A DNA stretch of 64,000 nucleotides from positions 606,914 through 670,913 of the forward strand of contig NZ_JATM01000001.1 in assembly GCF_002003665.1 (NCBI RefSeq). The letters are read 5' to 3'. A program made the translations under genes and the position numbers. Below are positions 12,494-21,183 of this stretch, piece after piece; within the stretch, counting starts at the first letter, position 1; every line of letters begins with the position of its first letter. A model generated the notes under the pieces. That model had not been told where the DNA came from, searched no databases, and was given only the letters and a program-made list of their open reading frames with translations. The DNA is from Bombella intestini (lineage in GTDB: Bacteria > Pseudomonadota > Alphaproteobacteria > Acetobacterales > Acetobacteraceae).

Positions 12494-13033
12494 TTACGCT
12501 TTATGGCTCCGATTTAAAGGAGCAACAAACTGCGGTGCCATATCCCACGGGAACAAAACCCACGTATCTTGCGGCACTTCTGTTACAAAATGGTCCGTAT
12601 AAGGCCGCCCATCCGGTTTGGCATATAAGCAGGCAAATACGGCTTTAGGCAGTATCTCCCGCACATAACGAGCCGTTACCCCTGAATCCACCAGATCATC
12701 CACGATAAGGAAGCCTTCTCCATCGCCTGCGGCTTCAGGAGCTTTCAACAGTTTAGGTTCCTGCTGGGTCCCCTCCTCCCCTGCGTAACTGGCAACAGAC
12801 ACACTCTCAATCAAGCGGCACCCCAATTCCCGCCCCAGAATGGCTGCAGGAATCAACCCACCCCGTGTGATCGCAACAATGCCACGAAACGGCCGATGTT
12901 TACGCATCAGTTCCGCAGCCAAAAACCGAGCATCCCGGTGCAGCTGATCCCACGTTACCGTCGCATAATTGATACTTTGTGAACCCTGTGTCTCTACGCC
13001 ACCTGTCATAGTCTGCTCTTGCCCTTCACGCAT
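12494..13033 (-). CDS. gpt: Xanthine-guanine phosphoribosyltransferase
   Basis: Purine salvage enzyme that transfers the phosphoribosyl group of PRPP to xanthine or guanine. The PRPP-binding motif VDDLVDSGVTA, the early segment AITRGGLIPA and the C-terminal VLFPWD are typical of the Gpt group. The length of 179 residues is near the usual ~150-170, with a slightly long N-terminus. ATG 13009 (MTGGVE) is an alternative start. The tRNA-Pro gene begins ~80 bp downstream on the same strand. Confidence 0.9.
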   Translation of the reverse strand: MREGQEQTMTGGVETQGSQSINYATVTWDQLHRDARFLAAELMRKHRPFRGIVAITRGGLIPAAILGRELGCRLIESVSVASYAGEEGTQQEPKLLKAPEAAGDGEGFLIVDDLVDSGVTARYVREILPKAVFACLYAKPDGRPYTDHFVTEVPQDTWVLFPWDMAPQFVAPLNRSHKA

Positions 13034-13111
13034 GTTTCAATCGTATCTCTCCATACGATAAGGCATGAAAAAGCAGAACCACAACATGCTGATCTTTATA
13101 TGCGAAAGGCA

Positions 13112-13144
13112 TAAAAAAAGGCCCACACCTTCACGGCTGGACCT
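13112..13144 (-). terminator. Terminator after the downstream tRNA-Asn
   Basis: Minus strand: the stem AGGTCCA/TGGGCCT (one G-T pair) has an inner GCC/GGT helix around GTGAA, followed by seven T residues. The duplicated copy at 13309-13341 varies in a compensated way. Confidence 0.8.
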
Positions 13145-13155
13145 AAGAAAAAAGC

Positions 13156-13231
13156 TGGCTCCCGAAGTAGGACTCGAACCTACGACCCAGCGATTAACAG
13201 TCGCTTGCTCTACCAACTGAGCTATTCGGGA
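13156..13231 (-). tRNA. tRNA-Asn (GTT), copy 1
   Basis: Minus-strand cloverleaf with acceptor arms TCCCGAA/TTCGGGA, anticodon stem AGCGA/TCGCT, loop CTGTTAA (anticodon GTT) and T-arm GTAGG-TTCGAGT-CCTAC. CCA is encoded at 13156-13158. Identical to the copy 197 bp away. Confidence 0.95.
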
Positions 13232-13308
13232 TCAGCTGAGGTCTATCTACCCAATCTCTTCCGGCAGGTAAAGCCCTTTTTTTCAATAGATTGGAAAATA
13301 ATTAGCCA

Positions 13309-13341
13309 TAAAAAAAGGCCCGCACCTTTACGGTCGGACCT
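13309..13341 (-). terminator. Terminator after the upstream tRNA-Asn
   Basis: Minus strand: the stem AGGTCCG/CGGGCCT and inner ACC/GGT pair around GTAAA are followed by seven T residues. Relative to the other copy, an A-T pair is replaced by a G-C pair, which supports a real stem. Confidence 0.8.
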
Positions 13342-13352
13342 AAGAAAAAAGC

Positions 13353-13428
13353 TGGCTCCCGAAGTAGGACTCGAACCTACGACCCAGCGATTAACAGTCG
13401 CTTGCTCTACCAACTGAGCTATTCGGGA
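13353..13428 (-). tRNA. tRNA-Asn (GTT), copy 2
   Basis: Same cloverleaf as the copy at 13156-13231, with anticodon GTT and encoded CCA (13353-13355). Each copy has its own terminator, so they can be transcribed separately or as a read-through pair. Confidence 0.95.
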
Positions 13429-13504
13429 TCAGCTGAGGTCTATCTACCCAATCTCTTCTGGCAGGTAAAGCCCTCTGAACACATTTATCGGCAAAAATCT
13501 TTCA

Positions 13505-13978
13505 TTAAACGTCCAACTCTTCCCGCCCCTCGGTCGCAAGCTGGTCTACACGGTCATTTTCTGCGTGTCCGGAATGGCCTTTCACCCAGTGCCACTCCAC
13601 CTTATGCCGTTTGGCAGCTTCCAGAATACGCCGCCACAGATCCATATTAGCTACAGGGTCCCCTGATGCATTACGCCAGTTACGCCGCACCCAGCCCGTA
13701 TGCCAACGGGTAATGCCATTCCGCAAATATTCACTATCTGTATAAAGATTGACCATACAAGGGCGTGTGAGGGTTTCCAACGCAACGGCGGCAGCTGTCA
13801 GCTCCATGCGGTTATTGGTCGTTTCCGCCTCTCCACCTTTCATGGTGCGTTCATGCCCCCGACAACGGAATAAAACCCCCCACCCGCCAGGGCCCGGGTT
13901 CGGCTTGCACCCGCCGTCTGTCCAGATTTCCACCTGTGTTGTGGGAGTTGACGTCCCCTCATCCGCTCTTTCAGACAT
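13505..13978 (-). CDS. rnhA: Ribonuclease HI
   Basis: Degrades the RNA strand of RNA-DNA hybrids. The acidic active site is visible: Asp in WTDGGCKPNPGPGGWG, Glu in NNRMELTA, Asp in LYTDSEYL and the last Asp in the GHAENDRVDQLA block. The length of 157 residues is normal. It overlaps the end of thrB by 8 bp, so the two are probably translated from one mRNA; this thrB-rnhA pairing is common in alphaproteobacteria. Confidence 0.95.
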   Translation of the reverse strand: MSERADEGTSTPTTQVEIWTDGGCKPNPGPGGWGVLFRCRGHERTMKGGEAETTNNRMELTAAAVALETLTRPCMVNLYTDSEYLRNGITRWHTGWVRRNWRNASGDPVANMDLWRRILEAAKRHKVEWHWVKGHSGHAENDRVDQLATEGREELDV

Positions 13979-14921
13979 CGGATACCTTCTGGAAATGATG
14001 AAGCCGCCGCTGATAAGCCCACGGATCCTTCTTGGTCACCAGAGCACCCGCTGGCGTATGCACCCAATCATACAGGCGGGTTAACAGAAAGCGCATGGAA
14101 GCACCCTGACACAAAACCGGCAACATCTTATGTTCTGCCGCAGTCAATGGGCGCACCTGCTCATACCCCCGCAGAAGAGCCTCTGCCCAATCCTGCCTAT
14201 AATGACGCTCATCTTCAAAGCACCACGCATTCAGGCAAATGGCCAGATCGTAAGCAAGAAAATCCGTGCAGGCAAAATAAAAATCAATAACGCCAGAGAG
14301 CTGCCCATCCCGAAAGAAAACGTTATCCATGAACAGATCGGCATGAATCTGCCCACGTGGCAGAGCATCCGCCACTGGCCATGACTTCACGATAGAGGAA
14401 AGTGCCGTGCGGGTCTCGGCAATTAAGGCCGCTACAGCTTGATCTCCGCCATCCGTACAGCGGGAGAAAAGCTCCACCCACCCTTCCGGGGCCAGAGCAT
14501 TGGCCCTTTCGGCCTTGTAGCCCCGTCCCGCTTCATGCAGATGAGCCAGACCACGCCCGACCTGCTCGCACGCCTGCGGCGTCGCAGCCTCAAGAGACCG
14601 CCCCTCCAGAAAACTGACCAGAATAGCCGGACGCCCCGCCAGCTGACGGAGGGAGGCTCCATCCTTCGCCACGATAGGCTGAGGACACGCAATGCCCTGC
14701 TCAGCTAGATGGGTCATCAAACCCAGAAACCAAGGCAATTCCTCCGGTTTCATGCGTTTTTCAAACAATGTCAGGATAAAACGGCCCTGAGTAGTCTCCA
14801 CCAGGAAATTGCTGTTCTCAATCCCTTCCGCAATTCCGATGAAAGAACGAAGCTCCCCTACCTCATAAAGAGATAGGAAGCCCCGCATATCTTCCTCGTG
14901 CAGTTCCGTATAAACCGCCAT
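13971..14921 (-). CDS. thrB: Homoserine kinase (ThrB, aminoglycoside phosphotransferase-like type)
   Basis: Phosphorylates homoserine in threonine synthesis. This is the APH-fold type found in alphaproteobacteria. It has the N-terminus MAVYTELHEEDMRGFLSLYE, the segment GIENSNFLVET, the catalytic loop GQIHADLFMDNVFF and the metal-binding GVIDFYFAC. The 316 residues fit the family. It starts 6 bp downstream of the ispH stop and overlaps rnhA, so ispH-thrB-rnhA is probably one operon. Confidence 0.95.
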   Translation of the reverse strand: MAVYTELHEEDMRGFLSLYEVGELRSFIGIAEGIENSNFLVETTQGRFILTLFEKRMKPEELPWFLGLMTHLAEQGIACPQPIVAKDGASLRQLAGRPAILVSFLEGRSLEAATPQACEQVGRGLAHLHEAGRGYKAERANALAPEGWVELFSRCTDGGDQAVAALIAETRTALSSIVKSWPVADALPRGQIHADLFMDNVFFRDGQLSGVIDFYFACTDFLAYDLAICLNAWCFEDERHYRQDWAEALLRGYEQVRPLTAAEHKMLPVLCQGASMRFLLTRLYDWVHTPAGALVTKKDPWAYQRRLHHFQKVSDV

Positions 14922-14927
14922 GAGGTA

Positions 14928-15950
14928 TCAGACCGCATCAGAGAGCGGATGAGGAAGTCGGAAATTAATGTTCTCCTCCTTCACGATACGCTCTTCAATG
15001 GTAACATCATAACGAACAGACAGCTGTTCGATCATTTCCTGCACAAGGCTCTCTGGCGCAGAGGCACCAGCACTCATGCCCAGCGTTTTCACGCCTTCTA
15101 GTTCGTTCCAGTCCATATCGGAGACCTTCGGAACCAGCAGCGCCCGCTTTGCGAGGGAACGCTCTGCCACCTCACGCAGCCGCTGCGAATTGGACGAATT
15201 CGGCGAGCCTATGACGATGACCAAATCACATTCCGCAGCCAGTTCCTTTACGGCCATCTGCCGGTTCGTTGTGGCGTAGCAGATATCCTCCCGGCGAGGC
15301 CCCACGATATTGGGGAAACGGGAGCGCAGAATATCCACGATCTCTGCCGTGTCATCTACAGAGAGAGTCGTCTGCGTAATAAAGGCCAGACGGTCCACAT
15401 CCTTGGGCTGGACCTCAGCGGCTTCTTTTGCATCATTAATCAGCGTTACAGCACCCGGAGGCAGCTGCCCCATAGTGCCGACAACTTCCGGATGCCCAGC
15501 GTGACCAATCATCAGAATATGACGCTGCTCTGGCCCACCACCGGCGAAATGACGTTCTGCCTCCCGGTGGACCTTAGATACAAGCGGACATGTCGCATCC
15601 AAATAGAGCAAATTACGCCGCTGCGCTTCTGCCGGGACGGATTTGGGCACACCATGAGCCGAAAATACGACATGGCCATCCTCCGGAACCTCATCCAGCT
15701 CCTCGACAAAAATGGCACCCTTGGCTTCCAGCCCTTCCACAACTGTGCGGTTATGCACAATCTCATGGCGGACATAGACAGGAGCCCCATAACGGCGCAA
15801 AGCCTCCTCAACCACCCGGATGGCACGGTCGACCCCGGCACAGAAACCGCGTGGCCCAGCTAGCAGAATCTTCAGCGATGGCTTAGCCGCCGCCGAATCT
15901 GCTCCGGGGACGGCAGAGTTAGAGGTTACAGGCGTCGTCTGTTCTGACAT
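14928..15950 (-). CDS. ispH: 4-hydroxy-3-methylbut-2-enyl diphosphate reductase
   Basis: Last enzyme of the MEP isoprenoid pathway, making IPP and DMAPP. The three cysteines that hold the Fe-S cluster are visible in [14 protein letters not shown] (Cys37), [12 protein letters not shown] and [12 protein letters not shown]. The frame stays open to 16424, but I chose ATG 15950 ([10 protein letters not shown]). From there the protein has a normal length of 340 residues, and the extension has no homology and runs antisense to a lipoprotein gene. A ~25-residue Ser/Ala-rich N-terminus precedes the conserved domain. Confidence 0.95.
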   Translation of the reverse strand: MSEQTTPVTSNSAVPGADSAAAKPSLKILLAGPRGFCAGVDRAIRVVEEALRRYGAPVYVRHEIVHNRTVVEGLEAKGAIFVEELDEVPEDGHVVFSAHGVPKSVPAEAQRRNLLYLDATCPLVSKVHREAERHFAGGGPEQRHILMIGHAGHPEVVGTMGQLPPGAVTLINDAKEAAEVQPKDVDRLAFITQTTLSVDDTAEIVDILRSRFPNIVGPRREDICYATTNRQMAVKELAAECDLVIVIGSPNSSNSQRLREVAERSLAKRALLVPKVSDMDWNELEGVKTLGMSAGASAPESLVQEMIEQLSVRYDVTIEERIVKEENINFRLPHPLSDAV

Positions 15951-16115
15951 AATCTTCCCCAGGCAGGCGATGAACGATACGATATTGAATGATCCGGTGA
16001 TGCTCCATACAAGATTATGGGCTACCCTGCACCACCACTCTGGGCCCTTATATCGTCCGTATTGCCGTCTGCTGCAATGTCCTGCACCATTTTCTTGTGG
16101 AGTTTTCTGAGTCCG

Positions 16116-16718
16116 ATGCCTGCATTCTCCCCCTCTTCCCGCATCTTTTCCCGCCTTGCTGCGGGCCTCGGCTCCCTCATGCTGGTTGGTCTCCTCAGCG
16201 GATGTGAAGATGTAGATACTACTAATACCTTCGCTCCGGCCTGCCCTAAGTTCGATGTGCCGGGCCAAGTAGCGGACCGTATCACTTATGATGGAAAAGG
16301 GCTTGATGCCGCCCACCGTCTGACCTCCACCCATATTCTGGGTGTTCAGGGCGACTGCCGCACCGGCCCGCAGGATGAGCAGAAACGCCCCATGACCCGT
16401 GTCCGTGTCAGCCTGAATCTCCAACTAGAACGGGGTCCGGCTGCTAACGACAATACGGTGACAGTCCCCTATTTTGTCGCCATCCTTCAGGATGGTTCCA
16501 TTGTGGACAAAAAAGTTTTCACCGAAACGGTCAAACTACCACCGACTGTCTCTATCAATCACAGCAGCACGCCACTGCGTTTCATCGACGTTCCAACAGG
16601 CAACAACCCGCAGATTAGCCCCTACTCCATGGAAATTGGACTGCAGCTCAATCATGCCGAACTGGATTACAACCGCAGCCACCTGCGCACAGCCCAGTTC
16701 CATGAGCATGTGCAGTAA
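16116..16718 (+). CDS. Hypothetical lipoprotein
   Basis: A 200-residue protein with a clear type II signal: basic N-terminus, hydrophobic stretch, and lipobox LLSGC with Cys at position 30. The mature part has no motif I recognise; it is likely beta-rich and predicted to be anchored in a membrane facing the periplasm. ATG 16116 is chosen because it places the signal peptide at the start. The frame is open back to 16017, which would add an unlikely hydrophobic extension. It is divergent from ispH and ends at a strong terminator. Confidence 0.75.
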   Translation: MPAFSPSSRIFSRLAAGLGSLMLVGLLSGCEDVDTTNTFAPACPKFDVPGQVADRITYDGKGLDAAHRLTSTHILGVQGDCRTGPQDEQKRPMTRVRVSLNLQLERGPAANDNTVTVPYFVAILQDGSIVDKKVFTETVKLPPTVSINHSSTPLRFIDVPTGNNPQISPYSMEIGLQLNHAELDYNRSHLRTAQFHEHVQ

Positions 16719-16747
16719 ATAATCTTATCATCTGGCAAGCCGTAAAG

Positions 16748-16779
16748 AAAAAGCCCTCCTTACATCTGGAGGGCTTTTT
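16748..16779. terminator. Bidirectional rho-independent terminator
   Basis: GCCCTCC (16753-16759) and GGAGGGC (16768-16774) are flanked by five A and five T residues, so the stem works on both strands. It lies between the lipoprotein gene and the convergent 644-residue glycosyltransferase gene. Confidence 0.9.
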
Positions 16780-16784
16780 CTGTG

Positions 16785-18719
16785 TCATATCTGATGCAAT
16801 GGGATGCTGCCGCACCGTTCCTCCACTAGAGGATCCAGGACATAGCGCCACTCTTCTTTCAAGCGGGAGGCAACATCAGCCTCCTCTATCATATCCAACA
16901 GAGCAAGAAGCCGCTCCTGCCATGCTTCACGCACGATATTTTCAGCCTGAGCAACCGCTGTGATGCGCCGTAAGCTCGCCATTTCTTCCAGCAAACCATC
17001 AAGACGAATCAAGATATTCTCATTCTCTCCGTCATACGGGTCATTCAACTGGCAGATAAAGGCATTAGCCCAATAATCTGCATAACGTTCCACACCAAAA
17101 GACATAGCGCCATCTAGCCCGCTATTACGAGCATATTTCCAGACCCATTCAATGATCGACTTATAATAGTAGTGCGAGATGTAAATATCTGCACAACTAT
17201 CATAGTCAGCAAAGGCAGGATCCGCTCCGATACCGGGCGGCGGGTTGCGGTAGCTATGAATGGAGCCATCCGACAGCCTATAGGCAAATTTTTCTGCCTG
17301 TACCCAGATCGGATGATGAGGCCGAGAGTGAATAGCTCGCCCCGGACGCACAGCAGATTTAACAAGCCGCCAGCCTTCCCCGATCCCCCCACGAGAGACA
17401 ATGCTGCGGTTCCGCTGTGTCAGGGGTTTGGTCAGATCCGCTAATCCGTCCTGATTGACCTCAGAGGCCACGAATTTCCAGTTCACAGCAATAGCATCAC
17501 TCTCCCAACGGGAGGCACTTTCCAGATACTCACCGACAGTCCGATAAGATGGTGACAAAGTAATGAATTCATCACCATCGAGAATGAAGCACCATTCATA
17601 GTCAAGAATATTCGGTAGAATATTCAACCCGTGCCCATAGGCCTTCATCTGGGCGGACATACCCGGCTGAACGGGATTCTCGATAAAGGTAATGATCCCT
17701 TCATCATGCAATGCCTTCAACAGAAGATCGGAACGATCATTATTGTCATTGCTATAAATAAAGAAATGCTCGACCCCTATGCTCCGGTGATAGGCGATCC
17801 ACTCCAGAATATAGATTCCCTCATTCCGGATGGTGGACATCATGCAGACACGCTTGCGGGGCACCACGCTGGCCCGAGCCGTATGCAATGTCGCCTGAGC
17901 AAAGCCGGCCAATGCATCAATCTGACCATAAGCCAGTATGGCATCACTCAGCGGGCAGCCCCGTTCTGCAACAGGGTAGCTATCCCTATTATCAAGCCAA
18001 CGGGCGAGATACTGCCAGCCATCCCGCCACGGGGTTTCCCCCACCTGACGGAAAAAAGCTTCACGAAGCGGAGTCTGATTCAGCAGCCGTTGCCCTATTT
18101 CACGGACAACAGACCAAGACGCCACAGGAACCATAGCATCCAGCAGCCACGTCAGATGACTGCCCGCATATGTAATGATCAACTGCTCCAAATAGTCAGC
18201 CGATGGAAACGCCCTGAAGTGCGTAACCATTTCCTCACCAAGGCGCCGCAACCTATCTGTCGCCGCTACTGCACGAAGCTGGAACTCCTCCCAGTCGAAC
18301 ATCTGGTTGCAGTCCCCGAGAAGCTCATTAACGCCTCCCTGGCTATTCCAAGGTTGGGCTGTACAACACTGGCTAGGGCGAAAAAGATTACGCAGCCCGA
18401 CACGCCCCTTATTCTTTCTGCTCTCAACACGAAGAAAAGGTAGAACAGCCCCCCGATAGGGAAAATGCTTTATCCAAAGAAGCGGCGCCGCTTTCTCCCC
18501 AGAATCTACGACAAGAAACACATAGTCAGGATAGTCCGGTAGTGTCATCGCCAATAAGGGACAGTAGAGGGGATCACCATTCTCATCCCGACGGGTCATT
18601 TCATCAGACCGGAGATGGCAAATACCACCCCCGACCCGCTGGACTGCCAGCCAGCCCTGATGTGACGTTTCCAGATAATGAAAAACCACCTCAGCCACCA
18701 CATGCTCTCCTGGCATCAT
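16785..18719 (-). CDS. Large glycosyltransferase (family 2_4/GT92-like) with an unknown N-terminal module
   Basis: A 644-residue protein. The C-terminal half (from about residue 285) has the Glyco_tranf_2_4 pattern: CMMSTIRNEGIYILEWIAYH, GVEHFFIYSNDNNDRSDLL, and the DxD-like FILDGDEFITL. The N-terminal half has no assigned family. It starts with MMPGE, as does the unknown protein at 10486-11133, and carries a DWEEF block preceded by a G-rich strand pattern like that pair's fascin-type repeats. This suggests a carbohydrate-binding or protein-interaction module joined to a transferase (inference). The gene is divergent from the next GT8 gene. Confidence 0.75.
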   Translation of the reverse strand: MMPGEHVVAEVVFHYLETSHQGWLAVQRVGGGICHLRSDEMTRRDENGDPLYCPLLAMTLPDYPDYVFLVVDSGEKAAPLLWIKHFPYRGAVLPFLRVESRKNKGRVGLRNLFRPSQCCTAQPWNSQGGVNELLGDCNQMFDWEEFQLRAVAATDRLRRLGEEMVTHFRAFPSADYLEQLIITYAGSHLTWLLDAMVPVASWSVVREIGQRLLNQTPLREAFFRQVGETPWRDGWQYLARWLDNRDSYPVAERGCPLSDAILAYGQIDALAGFAQATLHTARASVVPRKRVCMMSTIRNEGIYILEWIAYHRSIGVEHFFIYSNDNNDRSDLLLKALHDEGIITFIENPVQPGMSAQMKAYGHGLNILPNILDYEWCFILDGDEFITLSPSYRTVGEYLESASRWESDAIAVNWKFVASEVNQDGLADLTKPLTQRNRSIVSRGGIGEGWRLVKSAVRPGRAIHSRPHHPIWVQAEKFAYRLSDGSIHSYRNPPPGIGADPAFADYDSCADIYISHYYYKSIIEWVWKYARNSGLDGAMSFGVERYADYWANAFICQLNDPYDGENENILIRLDGLLEEMASLRRITAVAQAENIVREAWQERLLALLDMIEEADVASRLKEEWRYVLDPLVEERCGSIPLHQI

Positions 18720-18782
18720 GTTGCCTACCCTTCATGATGCCCTTATAGTCCGTAGGACTCTGTTAAATAACTTGGCCTGTCT

Positions 18783-19679
18783 ATGCAAACCGTTCTCCCT
18801 CCACCCGCAGAATTCATACCGGTTGCCCTCCCTCTGACGGAACATAGTGCCCCTAACGCCTATGCTTCTATTCTCTCGGGGCTTAACAACCTTCTCCCGG
18901 GGGTGAAGCTCGCCCTCTACATGCTGCATGAGGGCTTACCGGAGGAGACCGTAACCGCAGGTCGGCGTCTTTTTGATGGCAGACATTCACAAATCCACTT
19001 TGTGGATGTTTCGGAGTGGATGCAAGTTTACAACCCGACCCACCTCGAAACGACAGACCGCAAAACTTTCTACCGTCTCGCTGTACCAACCCTTTTTGCT
19101 CAGTTCCAGCGTCTCGTTTATCTAACCGATGATATATTGCTTCGGGCCTGCCCTAGCCTGCTTTACTACAGCATCCCCGCTACAGCCCAGATCGGGGCTA
19201 CACGAGACCTGCTCCTTATTCCAGCACAAACCAATGGGTTCCGTCTACCGCAAGCTATTGCTGGTGCCCCTCTGCTGGTCGATTATCACCGCGGCGCACT
19301 CGGGGTTTTGGATTCGAATAATTATTTTCAGAATGGTGTTCTGGTCTTCAACCTCGCACAGATCAGCTCTGCCCAGGCAGAGGAATGTGGCCAGCTCTGC
19401 AACACGCTTTTCTGGATGAACGACCAAGATATTCTCAACCGTATTTTCTTCGGTAAAGTCCATTTCATCCATCAGAACTGGAATGTCTGCTGGGGGCCGG
19501 GTTGTGTTGAGGCCAGTGAAGCACTTCCAGCGGAATGGAAGAAAATCTACGATGAAGGGCTGTCTAATCCCTTTGCTGTCCACTTTACAGGCTTCCCAAA
19601 ACCGTGGACAGGCTGGGATGGCCCGTATACGGAAGATTTCCGGCGGCTGATTGCTGATGTCATGAGAGCCTTTGCGTAA
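18783..19679 (+). CDS. Glycosyltransferase family 8 protein
   Basis: A 298-residue protein with GT8 landmarks: FYRLAVPTLFAQFQRLVYLT followed by DDILL in the metal-site position, YFQNGVLVFNLAQI, and a C-terminal HFTGFPKPW segment that provides the usual histidine. The metal site reads TDD rather than the common DxD, which deserves care. The substrate is unknown. It lies 48 bp before a GT2 gene on the same strand, so the two probably act in the same glycan pathway. Confidence 0.8.
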   Translation: MQTVLPPPAEFIPVALPLTEHSAPNAYASILSGLNNLLPGVKLALYMLHEGLPEETVTAGRRLFDGRHSQIHFVDVSEWMQVYNPTHLETTDRKTFYRLAVPTLFAQFQRLVYLTDDILLRACPSLLYYSIPATAQIGATRDLLLIPAQTNGFRLPQAIAGAPLLVDYHRGALGVLDSNNYFQNGVLVFNLAQISSAQAEECGQLCNTLFWMNDQDILNRIFFGKVHFIHQNWNVCWGPGCVEASEALPAEWKKIYDEGLSNPFAVHFTGFPKPWTGWDGPYTEDFRRLIADVMRAFA

Positions 19680-19727
19680 TTCCGTAGCATATTTTCCTTG
19701 AATACAGACAAACTGGTGAGGCGTTTC

Positions 19728-21164
19728 ATGGCTGGGAAACTGGGTATCGGCATCATTACCTATAATCGCAGGGATACGCTCAAGGAGGTCATCGCTAGCG
19801 TCCAGCGTTACACCTGCACGTCATTCGAGTTCGTCGTGGCTGATGACGGGTCTAGCGATGGCACGCCAGATATGCTGAAACAGATGAACATCCCCTGCGT
19901 TACCGGGCGGAATAAAGGCATCTCGTGGAATCGCAACCGCATCCTCTGGTACCTAAAAGAGGAAAAACAGTGCGACTGGATGATTATTCTAGAGGATGAC
20001 TGCTTCCCCACCTTCTTCGGCTGGGAACGCCCTTGGATTGATGCCATTGAACGCTATGGCCATATCAATTTCATGCCAGAGATCACCATAGAGATTGATA
20101 ATGACATTTCCTCTGGCAAGGGCACGCCAGAGGACCCTTATATCGCTCCTATGCATCAGGCGTTCTGTATCGGTTATCACGCCAAAGCCCTCTCCTATGT
20201 CGGGTATCTGGATGTCCGGTTTGAACGGTATGGGGAAGAGCATGTCGAACATACCCAGCGTTTTCTCCGTGCTGGCTATGGTGGGCTGGCCCAGCATCTT
20301 AGCCCGGAACGTGGACAGCTCTTCTATCTAAGAGGTGGGCTAGACACCCTGCCCTCCCACAGCCACGGTAATCATGAACTGGCCATGCGGAATCAGGCCA
20401 TCCACGAAGCCATTCGCTATGACCCGCTTTATCGGCACCCTTGGCGAACTGATGAACAAATGTTCGAGTTCCGTGAAGAAATCGCTGCGGCCCTATCCCG
20501 CCCCTCTCCCGAACCACAGGAAGAGGCACAGCAGTTCGATAGCATCATCTCACTAGGTGGTGATGAGGTTGTCAATCAGGCAATCGAAAACAGCTTCGGC
20601 CGCCCCGGGCCGGGCCTATTTGGCCAGTTCATGGCACCATTCCACACGCTGGTTTCCCTATTGCAGCATGACTTCGCAGGACTACTTTCAACAAACTGCC
20701 TTTATGGGCTTCATAATGCCCTGCGCTGCCGTGACACGCTGATTACCTACCATAACTGTCTGGAAAAATCGGCTGGAGAACATGCCAGCGTGGAGATGTT
20801 CCACGAACAGCTCCCCATCCTACGGCATCGCTTCCACAGCATGATCCAAGAGATCGACACGCTCTGCCGTACATCCCAGCGTGTTCTCTTTGTCCGCAGC
20901 TGGCGGGATAACCTCTTCTATGCGGGGCAGCACCGTCCTGCCCACACCGCCCAAGCCAATTTCACGGCCTTGGTGGAGGCTATTGCCGCCCGCTATCCTG
21001 CACTTGATTTCAAAATCCTGTTTGTCAATTTCGGCGATGCCAGCACTGCTGACAAGCGCATGATCTTCGCCAATACACAAACACCGGATGTCTGCTCCAA
21101 AGACGAAGAACTGGCAGGGTGGAATACCATGTTCTCCGCCCACAAGATCACCTTGTCTTCCTAA
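19728..21164 (+). CDS. Glycosyltransferase family 2 fused to a DUF1796-like domain
   Basis: Two-domain protein of 478 residues. The first ~260 residues are a GT-A family 2 transferase: GIGIITYNRRDTLKEVIASV, VADDGSSDGTP and the metal-site LEDDC. The C-terminal ~200 residues match the putative papain-like peptidase family DUF1796: SLGGDEVVNQ, a MAPFHTL block, and QRVLFVRSW. In that family the first block normally reads SLGxxC; here the Cys position is Glu, so peptidase activity is unlikely. I chose ATG 19728, with GAGG 6 nt upstream, over the TTG at 19698. Confidence 0.75.
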   Translation: MAGKLGIGIITYNRRDTLKEVIASVQRYTCTSFEFVVADDGSSDGTPDMLKQMNIPCVTGRNKGISWNRNRILWYLKEEKQCDWMIILEDDCFPTFFGWERPWIDAIERYGHINFMPEITIEIDNDISSGKGTPEDPYIAPMHQAFCIGYHAKALSYVGYLDVRFERYGEEHVEHTQRFLRAGYGGLAQHLSPERGQLFYLRGGLDTLPSHSHGNHELAMRNQAIHEAIRYDPLYRHPWRTDEQMFEFREEIAAALSRPSPEPQEEAQQFDSIISLGGDEVVNQAIENSFGRPGPGLFGQFMAPFHTLVSLLQHDFAGLLSTNCLYGLHNALRCRDTLITYHNCLEKSAGEHASVEMFHEQLPILRHRFHSMIQEIDTLCRTSQRVLFVRSWRDNLFYAGQHRPAHTAQANFTALVEAIAARYPALDFKILFVNFGDASTADKRMIFANTQTPDVCSKDEELAGWNTMFSAHKITLSS

Positions 21165-21183
21165 AGATGAAAGAACCCTGCCT

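Larger units (their letters stand above)
13110..13469 (-). repeat. Tandem duplication of a ~163-bp tRNA-Asn unit
   Basis: Two nearly identical units, about 13110-13272 and 13307-13469, are offset by 197 bp. Each contains a tRNA-Asn gene, its upstream ~40 bp and its downstream terminator. The tRNA sequences are identical. Differences fall in the terminator hairpins and the flanks. Confidence 0.85.

Noticed and set aside
12228..12648. Open frames over tRNA-Arg, tRNA-Pro and the gpt 3' end
   Set aside because: They run across two tRNA genes and carry typical spurious tRNA-derived peptide patterns.
15951..16424. N-terminal extension of ispH to 498 residues
   Set aside because: The family starts at about MSEQ at 15950; the extension has no homology and lies antisense to the signal peptide of the lipoprotein gene.
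17631..18443. 270-codon plus-strand frame inside the 644-residue glycosyltransferase
   Set aside because: Antisense shadow; no motif, and the minus strand has clear transferase motifs.
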